Shown here piece by piece: positions 33,167 to 48,866 of a stretch of DNA of 64,000 nucleotides. Within the stretch, counting starts at the first letter, position 1. Each line of letters begins with the position of its first letter. This DNA is from Megachile rotundata (lineage: Eukaryota > Arthropoda > Insecta > Hymenoptera > Megachilidae): NCBI RefSeq assembly GCF_050947335.1, contig NW_027473344.1, forward strand, positions 992,001 through 1,056,000. The letters run 5' to 3'. The position numbers and the translations under genes were made by a program. The notes below the pieces were generated by a model that saw only the letters and a list, made by a program, of their open reading frames with translations, did not search any database and had not been told where the DNA came from.

Positions 33167-34390
33167 ATACAATCATAATCATACAATTACAATCATACAT
33201 CACAATCATACAATCACAGTCATACAATCGCAATCATACAACTACCATCACCCAAATACAATCATACAATCACAATCATACAATCGCAATCATACAATCA
33301 CAATCATACAATCATAATCATACAATTACAATCATACATCACAATCATACAATCACAATCATACAATCGCAATCATACAACTACCATCACCCAAATACAA
33401 TCATACAATCACAATCATACAATCACAATCATACAATCACAATCATACTATCACAATCATACAATCACAATCATACAATCACAATCATACATTCAAAGTC
33501 ATGCAATCACAATCATACAATCACAATCATGCAATCACAATCGTACAATCACAATCGTACAATCACAATCGTATAATCACAATCGCACAATCACAATCAT
33601 ACAATCACAGTCATACAATCACAATCATACAATCACAATCATACCATCACAATCATACAATCACAATCATACAATCACAATCATACAATCAATATCATAC
33701 AATCACAATCATACAATCACAATCATGCAATCACAATCATACAATCACAATCATACTATCACAATCATACAATCACAATCATACAATCACAATCATACAA
33801 TCGCATTCATACAATCGCAATCATACAATCACAATCGTACAATCACAATCATACAATCACAATCATACAATCACAATCATACAATCACAATCATACAATC
33901 ACAAAAATACAATCATAATCATACAATCACAATCATACAATCGCAATCATTCAATCACAATCATACAATCATATTCATACAATCACAGTCATACAATCAC
34001 AATCTTACAATCATAATCATACAATCACAATCATACAATCACAGTCATACAATCACAGTCATACAATCACAATCATACTATCACAATCATACAGTCACAA
34101 TCATACAATCACAATCATACAATCACAATCATACTATCGCAATCATACAATCGCAATCATACCATCACAATCATACAGTCACAACCATACAATCATAATC
34201 ATACAATCGCAATCATTCAATCACAATCATACAATCATAATCATACAATCACAATCATACGATCGCAATCATACAGTCACAATCATACCATCACAATCAT
34301 ACAATCACAATCATACAATCATAATCATACATCACCATCATACAATCACAATCATACAATCACAATCATACAATCACAATCATACAATCA
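33167..34390. repeat. Segmental copy D4, copy 2 (partner about 26,930-28,150)
   Basis: Same order of units as 26,930-28,150 at offset 6,237. Small differences include CGTATAATC here for CGCATAATC there, and CATACCATC for CATACTATC. Its left edge joins a stretch that matches the partner region at a different offset (AATCAATATC at 33,031 and 26,626, offset 6,405), so a 168-base (12-unit) deletion lies between. Confidence 0.73.
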
Positions 34391-35690
34391 CTATCATACA
34401 ATCACAATCATACAATCACAATCATACAATCACAATCATACAATCACAATCATACAATCACAATCATACAATCACAATCATACAATCGCAATCCTACATT
34501 TACAATCTCCAAAATACATTCTTCCAAATACAATCATACAATCACAATCATACAATCATAATCATATAATCACAATCATACAATCACAATCATACAATCA
34601 CAGTCATACAATCACAATCTTACAATCACAATCATACTATCACAATCATACAATCACAATCATACAATCACAATCATACAATCGCAATCATACAACTACA
34701 ATCTCCCAAATACAATCTCCCAAATACAATCATACAATCACAATCATACAATCACAATCATACAATCACAATCATACTATCACAATCATACAATCACAAT
34801 CATACAATCACAATCATACAATCACAATCATACAATCACAATCATCCAATCACCGTCATACAATCACAATCTTACAATCAGAATCATACAATCACAATCA
34901 TACAATCACAGTCATACAATCACAGTCATACAATCACAATCATGCTATCACAATCATACAATCACAATCATACAATCGCAATCATACAATCGCAAACACA
35001 CAATCACAATCATACAATCACAATCATACAGTCACAATCATACAATCACAATCATACAATCACAATCATACAATCACAATCATACAATCGCAATCATATA
35101 ATTACAATCTCCAAAATACAATCTCCCAAATACAATCATACAATCACAATCATACAATCACAATCATACTATCACAATCATACAATCCGAATCATACAAT
35201 CACAATCATACAGTCACAATCATACAATCACAATCATACAATCACAGTCATACAATCACAATCTTACAATCACAATCATACTATCACAATCATACAATGA
35301 TAATCATACAATCACAATCATACAATCACAATCGTACAATCACAATCGTACAATCACAATCGCACAATCACAATCATATAATCACAGTCATACAATCACA
35401 ATCATACAATCACAATCATACGATCGCAATCATACAATCACGATCATACCATCACAAACATACAATCACAATCATACAATCATAATCATACAATTACAAT
35501 CATACATCACAATCATACAATCACAATCATACAATCGCAACCATACAACTACAATCTCCCAAATACAATCTCCCAAATACAATCATACAATCACAATCAT
35601 ACAATCACAAACATACAATCACAATCATACTATCACATTCATACAAACACAATCATACAATCACAATCATACAATCACAATCATACAACC
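34331..35690. repeat. Segmental copy D6, copy 1 (partner 39,480-40,840)
   Basis: ATCACCATC at 34,331 and 39,480, CACCGTC near 34,850 and 40,000, CATGCTATC (34,942 and 40,091), ATGATAATC (35,297 and 40,446) and CGCAACCATACAACTAC (35,531 and 40,680) all lie 5,149 bases apart. After that the offset is 5,148, because the partner has lost one C from its first TCCC unit. CATTCATAC after CACTATCA (35,631 and 40,779) confirms the shift. Copies part near 35,690. Confidence 0.85.
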
Positions 35691-35696
35691 ACAATC

Positions 35697-36690
35697 AGAC
35701 AATCACAATCATACAATCACAATCATACAATCACAGTCATATAATCACAGTCATACAATCACAATCATACTATCACTGTCATACAATCACAATCATACAA
35801 TCACAGTCATACAATCGCAATCCTACAATCACAATCATACCATCACAATCATACAATCACAGTCATACAATCACAGTCATACAATCACAATCATACAATC
35901 ACAATCATACAGTCACAATCATACTATCGCAATCATACAATCACAATCATACAATCACAATCATACAATCACAATCATACAATCACAATCATACAATCAC
36001 AATCATACTATCACAATCATACAATCACAATCATACAATCACAATCATACAATCAATATCATACAATCACAATCATACAATCACAATCATGCAATCACAA
36101 TCATACAATCACATTCATACTATCACAATCATACAATTACAATCATACAATCACAATCATACATTCAAAGTCATGCAATCACAATCATACAATCACAATC
36201 ATGCAATCACAATCGTACAATCACAATCGTACAATCACAATCGCACAATCACAATCGCACAATCACAGTCATACAATCACAGTCATACAATCAGAATCAT
36301 ACAATCACAATCATACTATCACAATCATACAATCACAATCATACAATCACAATCATACAATCAATATCATACAATCACAATCATACAATCACAATCATGC
36401 AATCACAATCATACAATCGCATTCATACAATCGCAATCATACAATTACAATCATACGATCACAATCGTACAATCACAATCAGACAATCACAATCATACAA
36501 TCACAATCATACAATCGCAATCCTACAATTACAATCTCCAAAATACAATCTTCCAAACACAATCATACAATCACAATCATACAATCATAATCATACAATC
36601 ACAATCATACAATCACAATCATACAATCACAGTCATACAATCACAATCTTACAATCACAATCATACTATCACAATCATACAATCACAATC
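35697..36690. repeat. Segmental copy D7, copy 1 (partner 46,165-47,158)
   Basis: AGACAATC at 35,697 and 46,165, CACTGTCATAC at about 35,773 and 46,241, and the ATGCAATC preceding CGTAC at 36,201 and 46,669 are 10,468 bases apart. Both include CGCAATCCTAC, AATCAATATC, CATTCAAAGTC, two CGTAC and two CGCAC units. They part near 36,690, where the partner has another CATTCAAAGTC unit. Confidence 0.8.
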
Positions 36691-36739
36691 ATACAATCAC
36701 AATCATACAATCACAATCATACTATCACAATCATACAAT

Positions 36740-38835
36740 CGGAATCATACAATCACAATCATACAATCACAATCACACAATCACAATCATACAATCACAG
36801 TCATACAATGACAATCTTACAATCACAATCATACTATCGCAATCATACAATGATAATCATACAATCACAATCATACAATCACAATCATGCAATCACAATC
36901 ATACAATCCCATTCATACAATCGCAATCTTACAATCACAATCATACAATCACAATCATACAATCACAACCATACAATCACAAAAATACAATCATAATCAT
37001 ACAATCACAATCATACAATCGCAATCATACAATCACAATCATACTATCACAATCATACAATCACAATCATACAATCACAATCATACATTCAAAGTCATGC
37101 AATCACAATCATACAATCACAATCATGCAATCACAATCGTACAATCACAATCGTACAATCACAATCGCACAATCACAATCGCACAATCACAATCATACAA
37201 TCACAGTCATACAATCACAATCATACTATCGCAATCATACAATCACAATCATACAATCACAATCATACAATCACAATCATACAATTACAATCATACAATC
37301 ACAATCATACATTCAAAGTCATGCAACCACAATTATACAATCACAATCGTGCAATCACAATCATACAATCACAAACATACAATCACAGTCATACAATCAC
37401 AATCCTACAATCACTATCATACTATCACAATCATACAATCACAATCATACAATCACAATCATACATACAAAATCATGCAATCTCAATCATACAATCACAA
37501 TCATGCAATCACAATCATACAATCACAAACATACAATCACAGTCATACAATCACAATCATACAATCACAATCATACTATCGCAATCATACAATCACAATC
37601 ATACAATCACAATCATACAATCACAATCATACAATCACAATCATACAATCACAGTCATACAATCACAATCTTACAATCACAATCATACAATCACAATCAT
37701 ACAATCACAGTCATACAATCACAGTCATACAATCACAATCATACTATCACAATCATACAATCACAATCATACAATCGCAATCATACAATCGCAATCACAC
37801 AATCACAATCATACAATCACAATCATACAGTCACAATCATACAATCACAATCATACAATCACAATCATACAATCGCAATCATATAATTACAATCTCCAAA
37901 ATACAATCTCCCAAATACAATCATACAATCACAATCATACAATCACAATCATACAATCACAATCATACTATCACAATCATACAATCGGAATCATACAATC
38001 ACAATCATACAATCACAATCACACAATCACAATCATACAATCACAGTCATACAATGACAATCTTACAATCACAATCATACTATCACAATCATACAATGAT
38101 AATCATACAATCACAATCATACAATCACAATCATGCAATCACAATCATACAATCCCATTCATACAATCGCAATCTTACAATCACAATCATACAATCACAA
38201 TCATACAATCACAACCATACAATCACAAAAATACAATCATAATCATACAATCACAATCATACAATCGCAATCATACAATCACAATCATACTATCACAATC
38301 ATACAATCACAATCATACAATCACAATCATACATTCAAAGTCATGCAATCACAATCATACAATCACAATCATGCAATCACAATCGTACAATCACAATCGT
38401 ACAATCACAATCGCACAATCACAATCGCACAATCACAATCATACAATCACAGTCATACAATCACAATCATACAATCACAATCATACTATCACAATCATAC
38501 AATCACAATCATACAATCACAATCATACAATCAATATCATACAATCACAATCATACAATCACAATCATGCAATCACAATCATACAATCACAATCATACAA
38601 TCACAATCATACAATCACAATCATACAATCACAATCATACAATCACTATCATACAATCACAATCATACAATCACAATCATACAATCACAATCATACAATC
38701 ACAATCATACAATCACAATCATACAATCACAATCATACAATCACAATCATACAATCACAATCATACAATCACAATCATACAATCGCAATCCTACAATTAC
38801 AATCTCCAAAATACAATCTTCCAAATACAATCATA
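36740..38835. repeat. Segmental copy D8, copy 1 (partner 42,490-44,545)
   Basis: CAATCCCATTC after ATGCAATC (36,887 and 42,596), the rare AATTATAC after ATGCAACC (37,321 and 43,030), and ATGCAATC (38,133 and 43,843; 38,567 and 44,277) match at offset 5,709, then 5,710. The one-base change is an extra base in the partner near 43,083 (CACAACACATAC for CACAAACATAC). The block is itself duplicated inside: 36,887 and 38,133 start the same series 1,246 bases (89 units) apart. Confidence 0.85.
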
Positions 38836-39479
38836 CAATCACAGTCATACAATCACAATCTTACAATCATAATCATACAATCACAATCATACAATCACAG
38901 TCATACAATCACAGTCATACAATCACAATCATACTATCACAATCATACAGTCACAATCATACAATCACAATCATACAATCACAATCATACTATCGCAATC
39001 ATACAATCGCAATCATACCATCACAATCATACAGTCACAACCATACAATCATAATCATACAATCGCAATCATTCAATCACAATCATACAATCATAATCAT
39101 ACAATCACAATCATACGATCGCAATCATACAGTCACAATCATACCATCACAATCATACAATCACAATCATACAATCATAATCATACAATTACAATCATAC
39201 ATCACAATCATACAATCACAATCATACAATCGCAATCATACAACTACCATCACCCAAATACAATCATACAATCACAATCATACAATCACAATCATACAAT
39301 CACAATCATACAATCACAATCATACAATCACAATCATACAATCACAATCATACTATCACAATCATGCAATCACAATCATACAATCGCATTCATACAATCG
39401 CAATCATACAATCACAATCATACAATCACAATCGTACAATCACAATCATACAATCATAATCATACAATTACAATCATAC

Positions 39480-40840
39480 ATCACCATCATACAATCACAA
39501 TCATACAATCACAATCATACAATCACAATCATACAATCACTATCATACAATCACAATCATACAATCACAATCATACAATCACAATCATACAATCACAATC
39601 ATACAATCACAATCATACAATCACAATCATACAATCGCAATCCTACATTTACAATCTCCAAAATACATTCTTCCAAATACAATCATACAATCACAATCAT
39701 ACAATCATAATCATATAATCACAATCATACAATCACAATCATACAATCACAGTCATACAATCACAATCTTACAATCACAATCATACTATCACAATCATAC
39801 AATCACAATCATACAATCACAATCATACAATCGCAATCATACAACTACAATCTCCCAAATACAATCTCCCAAATACAATCATACAATCACAATCATACAA
39901 TCACAATCATACAATCACAATCATACTATCACAATCATACAATCACAATCATACAATCACAATCATACAATCACAATCATACAATCACAATCATCCAATC
40001 ACCGTCATACAATCACAATCTTACAATCAGAATCATACAATCACAATCATACAATCACAGTCATACAATCACAGTCATACAATCACAATCATGCTATCAC
40101 AATCATACAATCACAATCATACAATCGCAATCATACAATCGCAAACACACAATCACAATCATACAATCACAATCATACAGTCACAATCATACAATCACAA
40201 TCATACAATCACAATCATACAATCACAATCATACAATCGCAATCATATAATTACAATCTCCAAAATACAATCTCCCAAATACAATCATACAATCACAATC
40301 ATACAATCACAATCATACTATCACAATCATACAATCCGAATCATACAATCACAATCATACAGTCACAATCATACAATCACAATCATACAATCACAGTCAT
40401 ACAATCACAATCTTACAATCACAATCATACTATCACAATCATACAATGATAATCATACAATCACAATCATACAATCACAATCGTACAATCACAATCGTAC
40501 AATCACAATCGCACAATCACAATCATATAATCACAGTCATACAATCACAATCATACAATCACAATCATACGATCGCAATCATACAATCACGATCATACCA
40601 TCACAATCATACAATCACAATCATACAATCATAATCATACAATTACAATCATACATCACAATCATACAATCACAATCATACAATCGCAACCATACAACTA
40701 CAATCTCCAAATACAATCTCCCAAATACAATCATACAATCACAATCATACAATCACAAACATACAATCACAATCATACTATCACATTCATACAAACACAA
40801 TCATACAATCACAATCATACAATCACAATCATACAATCAC
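39480..40840. repeat. Segmental copy D6, copy 2 (partner 34,331-35,690)
   Basis: Matches the partner at offset 5,149 with rare shared variants (CACCGTC, CATCCAATC, CGCAAACACAC, CCGAATC). At about 40,707 the first TCCC unit has lost one C (reads TCCAAATACAATC, 13 bases). To the right of about 40,840 it jumps to another block and lacks the CAACCACAATCAGAC group present at 35,681. Confidence 0.85.
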
Positions 40841-41349
40841 AATCATACAATCACAATCATACTATCGCAATCATACAATCACAATCATACAATCACAATC
40901 ATACAATCACAATCATACAATCACAATCATACAATCACAATCATACTATCACAATCATACAATCACAATCATACAATCACAATCATACAATCAATATCAT
41001 ACAATCACAATCATACAATCACAATCATGCAATCACAATCATACAATCACATTCATACTATCACAATCATACAATTACAATCATACAATCACAATCATAC
41101 ATTCAAAGTCATGCAATCACAATCATACAATCACAATCATGCAATCACAATCGTACAATCACAATCGTACAATCACAATCGCACAATCACAATCGCACAA
41201 TCACAGTCATACAGTCACAATCATACAATCACAATCATGCAATCACAATCATACAATCGCATTCATACAATCGCAATCATACAATTACAATCATACGATC
41301 ACAATCGTACAATCACAATCAGACAATCACAATCATACAATCACAATCA

Positions 41350-42490
41350 TACAATCGCAATCCCTACAATTACAATCTCCAAAATACAATCTTCCAAACA
41401 CAATCATACAATCACAATCATACAATCATAATCATACAATCACAATCAACAATCACAATCATACAATCACAGTCATACAATCACAATCTTACAATCACAA
41501 TCATACTATCACAATCATACAATCACAATCATACAATCACAATCATACATTCAAAGTCATGCAATCACAATCATACAATCACAATCATGCAATCACAATC
41601 GTACAATCACACTCGTACTATCACAATCGCACAATCACAATCGCACAATCACAATCATACAATCACAGTCATACAATCACAATCATACAATCACAATCAT
41701 TACTATCGCAATCATACAATCACAATCATACAATCACAATCATACAATCACAATCATACAATTACAATCATACAATCACAATCATAACATTCAAAGTCAT
41801 GCAACCACAATCATACAATCACAATCGTGCAATCACAATCCTACAATCACAAACATAACAATCACAGTCATACAATCACAATCCTACAATCACTATCATA
41901 CTATCACAATCATACAATCACAATCATACAAACACAATCTACATACAAAATCATGCAATCTCAATCATACAATCACAATCATGCAATAACAATCAACAAT
42001 CACAAACATACAATCACAGCCATACAATCACAATCATACAATCACATCATACTATCGCATCATACAATCACAATCATACAATCACAACATACAATCACAA
42101 ACAAACAATCACAATCATACAATCACAGTCAAACAACACACTCTACAATCACAATCATACCAACACAATCATACAATCACAGCATACAATCACAGTCCCA
42201 TACACAATCATACTATCACAATCAGACAATCACAATCATACAATCGCAATCATACATCGCAATCACAAATCCAATGCACAATCATACAATCACAACATCC
42301 TACCAATCATACAATCACATCATACATCACAACAATCATACAATCCAATCATATAATTACAATCCCAAAATACAATCTCCCAATTCAATCATACAATCAC
42401 AATCATACAATCACAATCATACAATCACAATCATACTATCACAATCATACAATCGAATCATACAATCACAATCATACAATCAAACACAAT
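41350..42490. repeat. Indel-dense satellite patch (partner 46,978-48,110)
   Basis: This stretch follows the unit order of 46,978-48,110 (both have CACACTCGTACTATC, with the preceding ATG at 41,587 and 47,215) but is broken by many one- to few-base insertions and deletions. Examples are ATCCCTAC (41,361), ATCAACAATC (about 41,447), CATTACTATC (about 41,698), CATAACATTC (about 41,785), and from 41,930 on CACAACATAC, AAACAACACAC, CAGCATAC, GTCCCATAC and CATCCTACC. The offset drifts from 5,628 to 5,641, a net loss of 13 bases. Errors end abruptly near 42,490. I think consensus error is likelier than biology. Confidence 0.85.
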
Positions 42491-44545
42491 CACAATCATA
42501 CAATCACAGTCATACAATGACAATCTTACAATCACAATCATACTATCACAATCATACAATGATAATCATACAATCACAATCATACAATCACAATCATGCA
42601 ATCACAATCATACAATCCCATTCATACAATCGCAATCTTACAATCACAATCATACAATCACAATCATACAATCACAACCATACAATCACAAAAATACAAT
42701 CATAATCATACAATCACAATCATACAATCGCAATCATACAATCACAATCATACTATCACAATCATACAATCACAATCATACAATCACAATCATACATTCA
42801 AAGTCATGCAATCACAATCATACAATCACAATCATGCAATCACAATCGTACAATCACAATCGTACAATCACAATCGCACAATCACAATCGCACAATCACA
42901 ATCATACAATCACAGTCATACAATCACAATCATACTATCGCAATCATACAATCACAATCATACAATCACAATCATACAATCACAATCATACAATTACAAT
43001 CATACAATCACAATCATACATTCAAAGTCATGCAACCACAATTATACAATCACAATCGTGCAATCACAATCATACAATCACAACACATACAATCACAGTC
43101 ATACAATCACAATCCTACAATCACTATCATACTATCACAATCATACAATCACAATCATACAATCACAATCATACATACAAAATCATGCAATCTCAATCAT
43201 ACAATCACAATCATGCAATCACAATCATACAATCACAAACATACAATCACAGTCATACAATCACAATCATACAATCACAATCATACTATCGCAATCATAC
43301 AATCACAATCATACAATCACAATCATACAATCACAATCATACAATCACAATCATACAATCACAGTCATACAATCACAATCTTACAATCACAATCATACAA
43401 TCACAATCATACAATCACAGTCATACAATCACAGTCATACAATCACAATCATACTATCACAATCATACAATCACAATCATACAATCGCAATCATACAATC
43501 GCAATCACACAATCACAATCATACAATCACAATCATACAGTCACAATCATACAATCACAATCATACAATCACAATCATACAATCGCAATCATATAATTAC
43601 AATCTCCAAAATACAATCTCCCAAATACAATCATACAATCACAATCATACAATCACAATCATACAATCACAATCATACTATCACAATCATACAATCGGAA
43701 TCATACAATCACAATCATACAATCACAATCACACAATCACAATCATACAATCACAGTCATACAATGACAATCTTACAATCACAATCATACTATCACAATC
43801 ATACAATGATAATCATACAATCACAATCATACAATCACAATCATGCAATCACAATCATACAATCCCATTCATACAATCGCAATCTTACAATCACAATCAT
43901 ACAATCACAATCATACAATCACAACCATACAATCACAAAAATACAATCATAATCATACAATCACAATCATACAATCGCAATCATACAATCACAATCATAC
44001 TATCACAATCATACAATCACAATCATACAATCACAATCATACATTCAAAGTCATGCAATCACAATCATACAATCACAATCATGCAATCACAATCGTACAA
44101 TCACAATCGTACAATCACAATCGCACAATCACAATCGCACAATCACAATCATACAATCACAGTCATACAATCACAATCATACAATCACAATCATACTATC
44201 ACAATCATACAATCACAATCATACAATCACAATCATACAATCAATATCATACAATCACAATCATACAATCACAATCATGCAATCACAATCATACAATCAC
44301 AATCATACAATCACAATCATACAATCACAATCATACAATCACAATCATACAATCACTATCATACAATCACAATCATACAATCACAATCATACAATCACAA
44401 TCATACAATCACAATCATACAATCACAATCATACAATCACAATCATACAATCACAATCATACAATCACAATCATACAATCACAATCATACAATCGCAATC
44501 CTACAATTACAATCTCCAAAATACAATCTTCCAAATACAATCATA
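42490..44545. repeat. Segmental copy D8, copy 2 (partner 36,740-38,835)
   Basis: Clean copy of 36,740-38,835 that begins right where an indel-rich patch ends. It shares the AATTATAC variant, which is absent from the otherwise similar series at 47.4 and 48.7 kb (those read AATCATAC). That links 37.3 kb and 43.0 kb more closely to each other than to the 47-49 kb copies. Confidence 0.84.
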
Positions 44546-46030
44546 CAATCACAATCATACAATCATAATCATACAATCACAATCATACAATCACAATCAT
44601 ACAATCACAGTCATACAATCACAATCTTACAATCACAATCATACTATCACAATCATACAATCACAATCATACAATCACAATCATACAATCACAATCATAC
44701 AATCGCAATCATACAACTACAATCTCCCAAATACAATCTCCCAAATACAATCATACAATCACAATCATACAATCACAATCATACAATCACAATCATTCTA
44801 TCACAATCATACAATCACAATCATACAATCACAATCATACAATCACAATCATACAATCACAATCATACAATCACAATCATCCAATCACAGTCATACAATC
44901 ACAATCTTACAATCACAATCATACAATCACAATCATACAATCACAGTCATACAATCACAGTCATACAATCACAATCATACTATCACAATCATACAATCAC
45001 AATCATACAATCGCAATCATACAATCGCAATCACACAATCACAATCATACAATCACAATCATACAGTCACAAACATACAATCACAATCATACAATCACAA
45101 TCATACAATCGCAATCATATAATTACAATCTCCAAAATACAATCTCCCAAATACAATCATACAATCACAATCATACAATCACAATCATACAATCACAATC
45201 ATACAATCACAATCGTACAATCACAATCGCACAATCACAATCATATAATCACAGTCATACAATCACAATCATACAATCACAATCATACGATCGCAATCAT
45301 ACAATCACAATCATACCATCACAATCATACAATCACAATCATACAATCCGAATCATACAATCACAATCATACAATCACAATCATACAATCACAATCGTAC
45401 AATCACAGTCATACAATCACAATCTTACAATCACAATCATACTATCACAATCATACAATGATAATCATACAATCACAATCATACAATCACAATCGTACAA
45501 TCACAATCGTACAATCACAATCGCACAATCACAATCATATAATCACAGTCATACAATCACAATCATACAATCACAATCATACGATCGCAATCATACAATC
45601 ACAATCATACCATCACAATCATACAATCACAATCATACAATCATAATCATACAATTACAATCATACATCACAATCATACAATCACAATCATACAATCGCA
45701 ATCATACAACTACAATCTCCCAAATAAAATCTCCCAAATACAATCATACAATCACAATCATACAATCACAAACATACAATCACAATCATACTATCACAAT
45801 CATACAAACACAATCATACAATCACAATCATACAATCACAATCATACAATCACAATCATACAACCACAATCAGACAATCACAATCATACAATCACAATCA
45901 TACAATCACAGTCATATAATCACAGTCATACAATCACAATCATACTATCGCTATCATACAATCACAATCATACAATCACAGTCATACAATCGCAATCATA
46001 CAATCACAATCATACCATCACAATCATACG
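43800..46030. repeat. Segmental copy D9, copy 1 (partner 48,867-51,066)
   Basis: Offset is 5,066 at 43,843 and 44,277 and 5,038 by 45,646, a loss of two units in the partner inside a long run of plain consensus units. Both copies carry the private variant AAATAAAATC in the second TCCC group (45,722 and 50,760). They part near 46,030, where this copy switches to CGATCGC units. Confidence 0.86.
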
Positions 46031-46164
46031 ATCGCAATCATACAATCACGATCATACCATCACAATCATACAATCACAATCATACAATCATAATCATACA
46101 ATTACAATCATACATCACAATCATACAATCACAATCATACAATCGCAACCATACAACTACAATC

Positions 46165-47158
46165 AGACAATCACAATCATACAATCACAATCATACAATC
46201 ACAGTCATATAATCACAGTCATACAATCACAATCATACTATCACTGTCATACAATCACAATCATACAATCACAGTCATACAATCGCAATCCTACAATCAC
46301 AATCATACCATCACAATCATACAATCACAGTCATACAATCACAGTCATACAATCACAATCATACAATCACAATCATACAGTCACAATCATACTATCGCAA
46401 TCATACAATCACAATCATACAATCACAATCATACAATCACAATCATACAATCACAATCATACAATCACAATCATACTATCACAATCATACAATCACAATC
46501 ATACAATCACAATCATACAATCAATATCATACAATCACAATCATACAATCACAATCATGCAATCACAATCATACAATCACATTCATACTATCACAATCAT
46601 ACAATTACAATCATACAATCACAATCATACATTCAAAGTCATGCAATCACAATCATACAATCACAATCATGCAATCACAATCGTACAATCACAATCGTAC
46701 AATCACAATCGCACAATCACAATCGCACAATCACAGTCATACAATCACAGTCATACAATCACAATCATACAATCACAATCATACTATCACAATCATACAA
46801 TCACAATCATACAATCACAATCATACAATCAATATCATACAATCACAATCATACAATCACAATCATGCAATCACAATCATACAATCGCATTCATACAATC
46901 GCAATCATACAATTACAATCATACGATCACAATCGTACAATCACAATCAGACAATCACAATCATACAATCACAATCATACAATCGCAATCCTACAATTAC
47001 AATCTCCAAAATACAATCTTCCAAACACAATCATACAATCACAATCATACAATCATAATCATACAATCACAATCATACAATCACAATCATACAATCACAG
47101 TCATACAATCACAATCTTACAATCACAATCATACTATCACAATCATACAATCACAATC
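46165..47158. repeat. Segmental copy D7, copy 2 (partner 35,697-36,690)
   Basis: Same order as 35,697-36,690. At its left edge CAACCATACAACTACAATC runs directly into AGACAATC (about 46,147-46,165). In the partner region the same two landmarks are separated by about 150 bases containing the TCCC pair, so the junction records a deletion or a join between two blocks. Confidence 0.78.
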
Positions 47159-48200
47159 ATACAATCACAATCATACATTCAAAGTCATGCAATCACAATC
47201 ATACAATCACAATCATGCAATCACAATCGTACAATCACACTCGTACTATCACAATCGCACAATCACAATCGCACAATCACAATCATACAATCACAGTCAT
47301 ACAATCACAATCATACAATCACAATCATACTATCGCAATCATACAATCACAATCATACAATCACAATCATACAATCACAATCATACAATTACAATCATAC
47401 AATCACAATCATACATTCAAAGTCATGCAACCACAATCATACAATCACAATCGTGCAATCACAATCATACAATCACAAACATACAATCACAGTCATACAA
47501 TCACAATCCTACAATCACTATCATACTATCACAATCATACAATCACAATCATACAATCACAATCATACATACAAAATCATGCAATCTCAATCATACAATC
47601 ACAATCATGCAATCACAATCATACAATCACAAACATACAATCACAGTCATACAATCACAATCATACAATCACAATCATACTATCGCAATCATACAATCAC
47701 AATCATACAATCACAATCATACAATCACAATCATACAATCACAATCATACAATCACAGTCATACAATCACAATCTTACAATCACAATCATACAATCACAA
47801 TCATACAATCACAGTCATACAATCACAGTCATACAATCACAATCATACTATCACAATCATACAATCACAATCATACAATCGCAATCATACAATCGCAATC
47901 ACACAATCACAATCATACAATCACAATCATACAGTCACAATCATACAATCACAATCATACAATCACAATCATACAATCGCAATCATATAATTACAATCTC
48001 CAAAATACAATCTCCCAAATACAATCATACAATCACAATCATACAATCACAATCATACAATCACAATCATACTATCACAATCATACAATCGGAATCATAC
48101 AATCACAATCATACAATCACAATCACACAATCACAATCATACAATCACAGTCATACAATGACAATCTTACAATCACAATCATACTATCACAATCATACAA
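46978..48200. repeat. Clean sister of the indel-dense patch
   Basis: It carries the same unit series as 41,350-42,490 in regular 14-base register: CGCAATCCTAC, CATTCAAAGTC, CACACTCGTACTATC (from about 47,230), ATGCAACC with CGTGC, CACTATCATACTATC, and CATACATACAAAATC. The series then continues through ATGATAATC (about 48,200) into the CCCATTC group at 48,237, as 42,596 does after the patch. Confidence 0.83.
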
Positions 48201-48866
48201 TGATAATCATACAATCACAATCATACAATCACAATCATGCAATCACAATCATACAATCCCATTCATACAATCGCAATCTTACAATCACAATCATACAATC
48301 ACAATCATACAATCACAACCATACAATCACAAAAATACAATCATAATCATACAATCACAATCATACAATCGCAATCATACAATCACAATCATACTATCAC
48401 AATCATACAATCACAATCATACAATCACAATCATACATTCAAAGTCATGCAATCACAATCATACAATCACAATCATGCAATCACAATCGTACAATCACAA
48501 TCGTACAATCACAATCGCACAATCACAATCGCACAATCACAATCATACAATCACAGTCACACAATCACAATCATACTATCGCAATCATACAATCACAATC
48601 ATACAATCACAATCATACAATCACAATCATACAATTACAATCATACAATCACAATCATACATTCAAAGTCATGCAACCACAATCATACAATCACAATCGT
48701 GCAATCACAATCATACAATCACAAACATACAATCACAGTCATACAATCACAATCCTACAATCACTATCATACTATCACAATCATACAATCACAATCACAC
48801 AATCACAATCATACAATCACAGTCATACAATGACAATCTTACAATCACAATCATACTATCACAATC

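Noticed and set aside
41350..42490. Degenerate edge of the array or insertion of foreign DNA
   Set aside because: The patch still follows the unit order of 46.98-48.11 kb, and regular satellite continues on both sides. It is a damaged copy or a consensus fault, not an array edge.
42596..45646. Open frame of 1,016 codons (and others of 981, 684, 591 and 577 codons)
   Set aside because: The unit has no stop codon in any + frame, so open frames arise by composition. The same peptide cycle appears in all frames, start codons are chance A-to-G variants (CATGC) or CAATGAC, and frames end at chance CATAATC, CATATAATC or CATAGAATC units. No domain, splice signal, codon bias or flanking gene structure supports coding.
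46360..47160. Inverted repeats or hairpins
   Set aside because: With almost no G on the + strand there is little scope for self-complementary stretches. Only very short palindromes such as CGATCG were found, and no reverse-orientation units were seen.
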